From assembly GCF_001466305.1 (NCBI RefSeq), contig NZ_JWID01000011.1, forward strand, positions 57,784 through 95,483: a DNA stretch of 37,700 bases, in the 5' to 3' direction. The position numbers and the translations under genes are program-made. The stretch's first letter is position 1. Every line of letters starts with the position of its first letter. The notes beneath the pieces are model-generated. The model worked only from the letters and a program-made list of their open reading frames with translations, searched no databases and was not told where the DNA came from. The stretch is from Defluviitalea phaphyphila. GTDB lineage: Bacteria > Bacillota > Clostridia > Lachnospirales > Defluviitaleaceae. This document shows, in pieces, positions 31,695 to 37,700 of this stretch.

Positions 31695-32420
31695 ATGGCT
31701 GATTCAATTTTATATAACGAAGACTGCATACGCGCAATGAAGCGTCTTGCGAGTGATTCAATCGATCTTATTCTAACTGACCCGCCATATAATTTAGGAA
31801 ATTTTATGAAGGATAGGGACACAAACCTAAAAAAGATGCGTGATAACTTTTTTGGTGCAGCTGGCTGGGACAATTTAAGTTTTGAAGAGTGGGAAAAATC
31901 GATGGATAGCTTTTTTAAGGAAGCTGTTCGAGTTCTTAAAAAAGGTAGTGCTATGCTTGTATTCATGTCAATTATAAAAGTGGAGACACTCATTAAGATT
32001 GCTGAGAGACATGGGTTATATTACAAGACTACTGGTATTTGGCATAAATTGAATCCAATGCCACGTAATATGAATTTACATTTTGTAAATTCAACAGAAG
32101 CATGGGTATATTTTACATACAAGAAAAAGACAGGTACATTTAATAATGATGGAAAGGTGTTACATGATTTTATAGAAACAGCAGTAGCAGCGAATGGTGA
32201 GCGTAAATACGGTAAGCATCCTACACAAAAGCCAGTTCAATTGATGGAGTTCTTCATTAAAGTATTAACTAATGAAGGTGATACAGTTCTTGATCCTTTT
32301 ATGGGAAGCGGGAGCACAGGTGTAGCTGCTAAAAAAAATAACAGGAACTTTATAGGGATTGAAATAGATGACAACTATTTTCAGATTGCAACACGTCGTA
32401 TACAAGAGGTGAAAGAATGA
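31695..32420 (+). CDS. Beta-class DNA methyltransferase with DPPY motif (N6-adenine or N4-cytosine)
   Basis: A 241-residue methylase. The catalytic motif IV DPPY is at residues 29-32 and the S-adenosylmethionine motif I DPFMGSGSTG near the C-terminus (about 200-209), an order that defines the beta class. The preceding HPTQKPVQLMEFFI is motif X. DPPY favours N6-adenine, though N4-cytosine cannot be excluded. It would protect one strand of the island's recognition site. The ATG follows AAGAGG at a 10-base distance. Its last four bases overlap the next methylase (ATGA). Base composition is clearly richer in G and C than the chromosomal genes to the left. Confidence 0.93.
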   Translation: MADSILYNEDCIRAMKRLASDSIDLILTDPPYNLGNFMKDRDTNLKKMRDNFFGAAGWDNLSFEEWEKSMDSFFKEAVRVLKKGSAMLVFMSIIKVETLIKIAERHGLYYKTTGIWHKLNPMPRNMNLHFVNSTEAWVYFTYKKKTGTFNNDGKVLHDFIETAVAANGERKYGKHPTQKPVQLMEFFIKVLTNEGDTVLDPFMGSGSTGVAAKKNNRNFIGIEIDDNYFQIATRRIQEVKE

Positions 32421-33490
32421 AGCCAACGGTAATTGATTTATTTGCGGGGGTTGGTGGCCTTTCCCTTGGGTTTGAAATGGCTGGATTTAATGTTGTTCTT
32501 GCAAATGAATACGATAAATCTATTGCAGAGGCATATAAATTGAATCATCCCAATACGAAAATGGTTGTTGCGGATATTAGAAATTTACCAATAGAATATA
32601 CATTTGCTGAGTATCGTGCCAATATAGATGTTATTATTGGTGGACCACCTTGTCAGGGATTTTCTCAGAAAGGGCAACGGAGGACCATTAATGATGAGCG
32701 AAATTTTTTGTTTAAATATTTCGTCGCTGTCGTTGACTATATCCGCCCACAGTATTTTGTAATGGAAAATGTACCGAACATCCTTACGGCTGAAAATGGT
32801 TATTTTAAAAAAGAGATAAACGAGCTGTTTAATAAATTAGGATATTCGTTAAATATGGGTATTTTAAATGCAGCTGACTACGGAGTACCTCAGAATCGAA
32901 GAAGAACGATCATAATCGGTAAAAAAGGGGCACCTGCTCCTGATTTACCAAAACCACATAATACCAGAGTAACTATATGGGATGCAATAAGTGATTTAGC
33001 ATTTTTGAATTCCGGAGAGGGCTCTGAAAAACAAGAGTACAAGTTTGAACCACAGAGTGAGTATCAAATAAAAATGCGAAACGGGAGCCAATATCTTTAT
33101 AATCATGTTGCTACAAGGCATTCAAAGTTAGCACTTGAACGTTTAGCGATGATTCCACCGAATAGTGGGAAAGAAGTTTTACCAGAGGAGCATCTAACAA
33201 AATCAATTTATAGTGGAACATGGACGAGAATGTGTAAAGATGAAGTATCTGTAACGATTACAACGAGATTTGATACACCTTCTTCTGGGAAATTTACACA
33301 CCCATTTTTAGATAGGGCTATCACTGTACGTGAAGCTGCACGTTTGCAGTCATTCCCAGACACCTTTAGATTTATAGGCACAAAAGGATCGCAGATGAAA
33401 CAAGTAGGAAATGCTGTGCCACCTTTACTTGCCAAAGAAATTGCTGAAATAATAAAATTAGATATGGAAAAGGATGGGGGAATCAAATAA
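32417..33490 (+). CDS. DNA (cytosine-5-)-methyltransferase of the island
   Basis: A 357-residue m5C methylase with every key motif in order: I LFAGVGGLSLGF (8-19), IV GGPPCQGFSQ with catalytic Cys79, VI ENVP (117-120), VIII QNRRR (159-163), a variable target-recognition region (about 200-300) and X QVGNAVPP (329-336). It starts at an ATGA overlap with the adenine/N4-cytosine type methylase. Presumably it protects the second strand of an asymmetric site. A related dcm-type solitary role is unlikely because it sits in an operon with two restriction subunits. Confidence 0.95.
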   Translation: MKPTVIDLFAGVGGLSLGFEMAGFNVVLANEYDKSIAEAYKLNHPNTKMVVADIRNLPIEYTFAEYRANIDVIIGGPPCQGFSQKGQRRTINDERNFLFKYFVAVVDYIRPQYFVMENVPNILTAENGYFKKEINELFNKLGYSLNMGILNAADYGVPQNRRRTIIIGKKGAPAPDLPKPHNTRVTIWDAISDLAFLNSGEGSEKQEYKFEPQSEYQIKMRNGSQYLYNHVATRHSKLALERLAMIPPNSGKEVLPEEHLTKSIYSGTWTRMCKDEVSVTITTRFDTPSSGKFTHPFLDRAITVREAARLQSFPDTFRFIGTKGSQMKQVGNAVPPLLAKEIAEIIKLDMEKDGGIK

Positions 33491-33491
33491 C

Positions 33492-35360
33492 ATGAAAAGA
33501 CCAGATAATATTATAAACTATAGTGAGATCGACTTAAAATTAGGTATTAAGTCTTCATTGCCCAATGCTAAATCAACTCTTGCTTTATTAATTCTTTTAT
33601 GGGAAAGCTCTGGTAAACCTGCTGAGTTAGCGTATTCGCAGCAGAAAAATGATGGTATTATTTTAGATAATAAAGTTGAAGAATCGTTAATAGCTACTTT
33701 AAAACCACTTTACTCAACTGTGGGTATATCAGATGAAACATTTATTTCAAAAGTGAATGAAAACCAAATTTTTAAATCACAATTGGAATCTCTAATAGTT
33801 GCATTTGAATTAGTTTGGAAAATGGCTAGGATTAAGTTTACTGATGAAAATAAGCCTGCAAGTGCAGAACGTACTGGGCGCATTAGGTATCCTAAAAAAT
33901 TATATTACACAATACACATGGATATCTTAGACACAGTTATTTCGGCAAATAATGAAGGCTATTATGCAGTTTTACTTAATTGGCTCGGCATCCCGATTAA
34001 TTTTGATACGACTTATGAGTCTATGTTGATTAAAATTCTCACTGTTTTTTCGGAAAATGCTGTTTTTAAACTTGTTGATGGGGATAAGGATGTAATATTT
34101 AATTTAAATAGCATATATAAAAAAATTATCGAAACTAATGATTCTGTGGATATTAACGGTGATAGAGAAGCAAAAGGACCTCTTAGAATTCTTAAATCAT
34201 TATTATCTGATGGGTTAAATCCTTATTTAAACTATAACTCTGGAATAGTGTCTGCAAAAGAAAATATAGAATTATATCAAAGACGAGTAGATGCTTATTT
34301 AGCTTTGTCATCTAGTAGAATTTATGAAGTTGAAGCAAATGCGAATGAAGACATAGTTGCTGAATCGGTATCGGATTATTCGGTGCCACGAAAAACTGGT
34401 GGATGTAATATTCTTTTATATGGTGTGCCTGGTGCCGGTAAAAGTTACACCATAAAAACTGAATATTGTGATGATCCGTTGCGTATGGAGAGAGTTGTAT
34501 TTCATCCAGATTATACATATTCAGATTTTGTAGGTCAAATTTTGCCGAAAGTATCGGAAGAGGGACTGGTAAGCTATGAGTTTACAGAAGGCCCTTTTAC
34601 TCGTTTGCTGAAAAAAGCATACCAAAATCCTGGTGCGGAATACTACCTTATAATTGAAGAAATAAATAGAGGCAATGCCCCTGCAATATTTGGAGATGTG
34701 TTCCAATTATTGGACAGAGATTCTGAAGGAAATAGTGAATATGGCATTTCAAATGCAGATATTGCTAGAAAAGTTTATGGAGATGAAAGCAGATTGGTAC
34801 GCATTCCTTCAAATATGTATATTATAGGAACAATGAATACCTCTGACCAAAATGTTTTCACTCTTGATACAGCATTTCAGCGCAGATGGATTATGAGGAT
34901 GATTGAAAATGATATGAATAAGGTGGAGCAAAAGTTCGCAAATCATAAAATATTGGATTCTGATATCACATGGAAACAATTTAATGCTGTGATAAACGAT
35001 ATAATTCTGAAAAAGAACTTACATATGACATCATCCGAGGATAAACGGCTTGGTGTATTTTTTGTTCACGAACGAGATTTAGAATACAACAATGCTGAAG
35101 ATGACATTTCTCTTCCAGAGGATGAAAGAATCAAAGCGGCTCATGACAATAGCCGCTTTCCGGAAAAGGTATTAAAATATTTATGGGATGATGCGTTCAA
35201 ATTTTCAAGAGATGCTGTTTTTGAAACGAACTTATATTTCAGTTTGGAAGATATAGTTAGAAAATTCAAATCTTCCAAAGGAAATGAAAGGTTTGCTATT
35301 TTTAAAGAAGAGATTTATAATGCGTTCTTATCACCGGAGAATGCAGGCAATGAAGAATGA
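33492..35360 (+). CDS. McrB-like AAA+ GTPase/ATPase restriction subunit (LlaJI R1 type)
   Basis: A 622-residue motor subunit. The N-terminal half (about 1-290) is unlike anything I recognise and should contain the DNA-recognition part. The AAA+ module has Walker A YGVPGAGKSYT (about 309-319), Walker B YYLIIEEINRGNAPAIFG (about 382-399) and the McrB signature MNTSDQNVFTLDTAFQRRW (about 450-468), the counterpart of McrB's MNTAD GTP-specificity motif. The ATG at 33492 has GGGGGA upstream inside the end of the methylase gene; an ATG at 33474 lacks a site. It works with the nuclease encoded next, 19 bases later. Type II LlaJI and type IV McrBC share this plan. Confidence 0.9.
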   Translation: MKRPDNIINYSEIDLKLGIKSSLPNAKSTLALLILLWESSGKPAELAYSQQKNDGIILDNKVEESLIATLKPLYSTVGISDETFISKVNENQIFKSQLESLIVAFELVWKMARIKFTDENKPASAERTGRIRYPKKLYYTIHMDILDTVISANNEGYYAVLLNWLGIPINFDTTYESMLIKILTVFSENAVFKLVDGDKDVIFNLNSIYKKIIETNDSVDINGDREAKGPLRILKSLLSDGLNPYLNYNSGIVSAKENIELYQRRVDAYLALSSSRIYEVEANANEDIVAESVSDYSVPRKTGGCNILLYGVPGAGKSYTIKTEYCDDPLRMERVVFHPDYTYSDFVGQILPKVSEEGLVSYEFTEGPFTRLLKKAYQNPGAEYYLIIEEINRGNAPAIFGDVFQLLDRDSEGNSEYGISNADIARKVYGDESRLVRIPSNMYIIGTMNTSDQNVFTLDTAFQRRWIMRMIENDMNKVEQKFANHKILDSDITWKQFNAVINDIILKKNLHMTSSEDKRLGVFFVHERDLEYNNAEDDISLPEDERIKAAHDNSRFPEKVLKYLWDDAFKFSRDAVFETNLYFSLEDIVRKFKSSKGNERFAIFKEEIYNAFLSPENAGNEE

Positions 35361-35379
35361 ACAAAGGCGGTGAGATAAC

Positions 35380-36669
35380 TTGGCAATAGTGTCTGATTTA
35401 TTTAATCGTTGCCGTGTTAATAAAAACGATGATGGAGATCGCTTTGTCGGTGTTAAAGCTGAAGATGATAATGTAGTTGTTTATTTTCCAATTGGATATG
35501 AATTGCCGAAAACGGAGCAAGATTTACGTCAAGATATACTTCACCTTTTCTCTGTCTTGGCAGAATTTACAAGTCGGGATGACAGGATTCTTCCTATGAA
35601 GAAATTTGAAGCTCCTCAATCAGTGGATTTCCCTATAAATGCTTATTTGGAAATAATTAATTACTTCATGGAGCAAAATGGATATTATACTGAAAAGGAA
35701 CCAGTGTATAAAACAAACGATCGAGGAAAGATAGACTGGTCAAGGACAATAAAAAGGCAGCGTCCGTTAATTCAAGCTAATGGTTCTCCAGTATATACCC
35801 AGTATACTGTAAGGTTCTCGTCTCCGAATGATAAAAATTTGATTACTCAGATACACAAGTATTGTGTTTACGAAAGTTTTTCTAAATTGGGATGGTTGTT
35901 TACTCCACTTCTACCTGAGCAACCTTTATTACGAAGAGATGATAAAATGTTTTTATCAGTGTTGTATGAAAAAATGGCCAATACATATAATGATAGAGAT
36001 AAAAGGCTTTTCTCAGCAATGATTTCCATGATAGAGTATTTGGATGAGCAACCTAATCAGAAACAGTTTTATTTTGGCACAGACCGGTTCGAATATGTAT
36101 GGGAGAAGCTTATTGACAGAGTATTTGGAATAAAAGATAAGCAAAACTATTTCCCTAAAACAAGATGGACTCTTAGGACAGGAAAGAAGAAAACAAATGC
36201 AGCATTGGAACCCGATACTATAATGTTATATGATGGGAAAATATATGTGCTTGATGCAAAGTACTATCGTTTTGGTATTACCGGAGATCCTAACGATTTA
36301 CCAGAGTCTTCGTCGATAAATAAACAAATTACATATGGAGAATACATATATACACAGAAGAAGTTTAAAGAGAAATATGGTGAAGATGTGCCGGTTTATA
36401 ATGCGTTTATTATGCCATACAACGCAAATAATAATTTGTTTAGCTCAAATGAAATATTTTTGAACATTGGTGAAGCTACAGGAGACTGGAAAACAAAAGG
36501 GCATAGGTATGAGAGAGTGCAAGGAATTGTCGTCGATATCCATTATTTAATGCATCATTATATCGGTAAAACTGAAAATCAAATTATGCAATTGGCTAAA
36601 TCTATTGAAAGTGCTTTTGAACGGAATAAAGGTGCATTACCAACGGATAGCATCTCGGCTGTAGTTTAG
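35380..36669 (+). CDS. LlaJI-family PD-(D/E)XK restriction endonuclease subunit (McrC-like)
   Basis: A 429-residue nuclease subunit. The PD-(D/E)XK site is visible as EPDTIMLYDGKIYVLDAKYY, with E277, D279, D292 and K294, preceded by FEYVWEKLIDRVFG (237-250), which is where McrC/LlaJI R2 proteins also have their catalytic domain. The N-terminal part (1-160) contacts the McrB-like partner in related systems. It starts at TTG behind AAGGCGGTGA. Together with the upstream AAA+ gene it should cut unmodified target DNA. The family name rests on gene order and the motif; McrC proper cuts methylated DNA. Confidence 0.85.
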   Translation: MAIVSDLFNRCRVNKNDDGDRFVGVKAEDDNVVVYFPIGYELPKTEQDLRQDILHLFSVLAEFTSRDDRILPMKKFEAPQSVDFPINAYLEIINYFMEQNGYYTEKEPVYKTNDRGKIDWSRTIKRQRPLIQANGSPVYTQYTVRFSSPNDKNLITQIHKYCVYESFSKLGWLFTPLLPEQPLLRRDDKMFLSVLYEKMANTYNDRDKRLFSAMISMIEYLDEQPNQKQFYFGTDRFEYVWEKLIDRVFGIKDKQNYFPKTRWTLRTGKKKTNAALEPDTIMLYDGKIYVLDAKYYRFGITGDPNDLPESSSINKQITYGEYIYTQKKFKEKYGEDVPVYNAFIMPYNANNNLFSSNEIFLNIGEATGDWKTKGHRYERVQGIVVDIHYLMHHYIGKTENQIMQLAKSIESAFERNKGALPTDSISAVV

Positions 36670-36670
36670 A

Positions 36671-36716
36671 AAAAGAAACCCCTGACCTAAATAGAATGGT
36701 TCAGGGGTTTCTTTTT
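36671..36716. terminator. Strong bidirectional terminator closing the restriction-modification operon
   Basis: AAAAGAAACCCCTGA (36671-36685) pairs perfectly with TCAGGGGTTTCTTTT (36701-36715), 15 bp plus three more inner pairs. It also covers the stop codon of the convergent zinc-finger gene. Confidence 0.93.
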
Positions 36717-37273
36717 TCCAATTCCTTCTTTCGCTTTCGATGGTTTCTTTGTGCCATGGAATTACTACATGATGAGGAACAATACTTTTTTTTAGTGGAG
36801 GTAGTTTTAACTAAGAACCATCTGTCACAGTTAGGGTTTTCACATTTGCGATATAGTTCTAAGCCGGGTCTCATATAAAAAATAGAGAAATAAATTCCTG
36901 TTAACATATCAGAAATTGCCCAGGAAGGAGACATGGTTTTAACATCATAGCGAGGATATATACCTTGAAGGTTATACTCCAGTTCTTCACTGATTGTTAT
37001 TTTTGCAATTTCAATCAGTGCTTTTTTCATTTTATCATCAAAATTTAAATTATAACGTTTGCGGATGTTCTCGTCAGTATCGTAATACTCAACTTTTCCG
37101 AAAGAATCAAAACTCTTAATGATTCCAATATTTTTTTGATAATGGAAAAGAAAATCAATCATAAGACGTAACTCATAAGATAAATTGGGCGCATTTCGGT
37201 ATAAGCGTGTAACATTCTTATAAAACTGGGACTGGGTTGCTCCTGGTGTATCTTTATCATATATAAATGTCAA
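36701..37273 (-). CDS. Zinc-finger protein (CGNR/DUF6076-like), probably truncated at its 5' end
   Basis: A 190-residue reading frame. The C-terminus is a zinc finger plus basic tail: YRKCENPNCDRWFLV, then KKYCSSSCSNSMAQRNHRKRK, the treble-clef-like pattern found in CGNR and DUF6076 proteins. The middle (YELRLMIDFLFHYQKN and MLTGIYFSIFYMRPGL) is helical. The only available start is a TTG at 37273 without a ribosome-binding site, and it lies inside what looks like an insertion-sequence end at 37268. I therefore think the N-terminal part was removed by insertion and the remainder may not be expressed. Its role, perhaps regulatory, is unknown. Confidence 0.65.
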   Translation of the reverse strand: MTFIYDKDTPGATQSQFYKNVTRLYRNAPNLSYELRLMIDFLFHYQKNIGIIKSFDSFGKVEYYDTDENIRKRYNLNFDDKMKKALIEIAKITISEELEYNLQGIYPRYDVKTMSPSWAISDMLTGIYFSIFYMRPGLELYRKCENPNCDRWFLVKTTSTKKKYCSSSCSNSMAQRNHRKRKKELEKRNP

Positions 37274-37309
37274 GTTAAGAATGTAACTTTTTGATCATTT
37301 AAGAATGTA
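37268..37309. mobile_element. Possible IS21-type element end (fragment)
   Basis: The stretch starts with TGTCAAG and carries the direct repeat TTAAGAATGTA twice (37275-37285 and 37299-37309), 24 bases apart. TG-starting ends with repeated internal blocks are typical of the IS21 family. It begins exactly where the zinc-finger gene loses its coding sequence and is abutted on the right by another element. No IS21 gene is in the window, so this is a tentative call. Confidence 0.4.
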
Positions 37310-37351
37310 GTTGGTAGTGTAAAAAAATCTGTGCTTAAACGAAAATAATTA

Positions 37352-37397
37352 CTCCTTTCTGGCAATAATTACAGAAAATAATAAAACCAGAAAGGAG
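37352..37397 (+). promoter_or_regulatory. Hairpin that sequesters the transposase ribosome-binding site
   Basis: CTCCTTTCTGG (37352-37362) pairs perfectly with CCAGAAAGGAG (37387-37397) around a 24-base loop. The 3' arm contains the AAAGGAG site (37391-37397), seven bases before the ATG. RNA read in from outside the element would hide the site. Confidence 0.7.
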
Positions 37398-37404
37398 CTT
37401 TTCT

Positions 37405-37700
37405 ATGTCAACATTACCAAAAGAATTTTTAAGACAAATGATTAAAGATGGAAATTTAAAAACAGCAGGAGATCTCCATTCATATCTAAAAAATATATTC
37501 AAAGATACTCTACAAGAAATGTTAGAGGCAGAATTAGATATAGAATTAGGATATGAAAAAGGTGATAGAATCAATAAACAAACAGATAATAGAAGAAATG
37601 GGTATACACAAAAGAAAGTAAAAACTAATTTTGGAGATATGGAAATAAATGTACCTAGAGATAGAAATGGTGAATTCGAACCAGTAGTTGTACCAAAGAA
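37405..37700 (+). CDS. IS256-family (Mutator) transposase, N-terminal part
   Basis: The first 98 residues of a transposase, cut by the window end. It reads MSTLPKEFLRQMIKDGNLKT, then DTLQEMLEAELDIELGYEKG, RRNGYTQKKVKTNFGDMEIN and VPRDRNGEFEPVVVPK, which is the standard N-terminal domain of IS256/Mutator transposases (consensus EMLEAE..D.LGY......RNG...K.....G...I.VPRDR.G.F.P..V.K). The DDE catalytic residues lie beyond the window. The ATG follows AAAGGAG, which can be masked by a hairpin. Codon use is AT-rich like the chromosome, unlike the restriction-modification genes. Confidence 0.93.
   Translation, partial: MSTLPKEFLRQMIKDGNLKTAGDLHSYLKNIFKDTLQEMLEAELDIELGYEKGDRINKQTDNRRNGYTQKKVKTNFGDMEINVPRDRNGEFEPVVVPK

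Larger units (their letters stand above)
37310..37700 (+). mobile_element. IS256-family insertion sequence, left part
   Basis: The element contains a Mutator-type transposase gene and runs beyond the window. The left end is near 37310-37320 (GTAGTGTAAAAAAATC style terminus), placed only approximately because the other inverted repeat is not visible. A long hairpin lies between the end and the transposase start. Confidence 0.7.

Noticed and set aside
31448-31993. A 181-residue open frame on the minus strand across the HTH and methylase genes
   Set aside because: The plus strand encodes two proteins with recognised motifs here. The minus frame has no domain pattern and no start signal.
31441-36669. 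Reading the island as a type IV McrBC system that cuts methylated DNA
   Set aside because: Two methylases sit in the same operon, and the nuclease subunit looks like LlaJI R2. A host carrying an m5C methylase and true McrBC would risk cutting its own DNA.
37335-37574. A 79-residue open frame on the minus strand at the window end
   Set aside because: It is antisense to the start of the IS256-type transposase, whose family motifs are clear on the plus strand.

Overview
The window is AT-rich DNA from a low-GC Gram-positive anaerobe. Class Clostridia is the best guess. The 16S 3' end carries the CCTCC anti-Shine-Dalgarno, and almost every gene has a matching AGGAGG-type site. TTG starts are common. 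The gene set (YhaM, MutS2, PerR, a DUF4080-type radical SAM protein, SLH protein, RlmD/RlmCD-type methylase, VanZ-like protein) is typical of Firmicutes. No gene seen fixes the genus.

Region 1 (1-620) is the 3' end of a 16S rRNA gene, then five tRNA genes (Tyr, Leu, Phe, Gly-TCC, Gly-GCC) and a strong terminator. No 23S or 5S follows. Region 2 (about 630-31070) is ordinary chromosome. It holds a dipeptidase, an L,D-transpeptidase, a B12/radical SAM protein, endonuclease III, a TSUP transporter split into two half-genes, MltG, a lipid-type glycosyltransferase with a TPR partner on the minus strand, VanZ-like and UvrD/PcrA-like genes, and a DUF4097-type protein. These are followed by an SLH protein, a DUF2225 protein, a translationally coupled AIR-synthase-like/Lrp/aminotransferase cluster, PerR, a lone CheX-like protein, TrmL, an NlpC/P60 hydrolase and MutS2. 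An envelope-stress group comes next: PspA, an OmpR-type response regulator, a sensor kinase and an HtrA protease whose cytoplasmic tail is built of 20-residue repeats. After YhaM come two overlapping small genes which together make up the parts of one Cas4-like PD-(D/E)XK nuclease, each half with its own membrane helix. A 56-residue basic protein and an RlmD-type methylase follow.

Region 3 (about 31072-36716) is an inserted defence island with visibly richer base composition and different codon use. Behind a good sigma-A promoter and an inverted repeat it encodes a small HTH regulator, a DPPY-type (N6A or N4C) methylase, a 5-methylcytosine methylase, an McrB-like AAA+ motor and a LlaJI/McrC-like PD-(D/E)XK nuclease, closed by a strong bidirectional terminator. 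Two methylases of different chemistry suggest an asymmetric recognition site with each strand protected by a different enzyme.

Region 4 (36701-37700) is mobile-element debris. A zinc-finger gene is cut at its 5' end by what looks like an IS21-type terminus, which is itself abutted by the left end of an IS256-family element. That element's transposase runs off the window, and its ribosome-binding site lies in an 11-bp hairpin.

The observations most worth a second look are the split membrane Cas4-like pair, the mixed-methylase LlaJI-like island with its boundary structures, the 16S gene lacking a linked 23S, and the pspA-kinase-htrA layout. All functional calls rest on reading motifs by eye; no database search was run.
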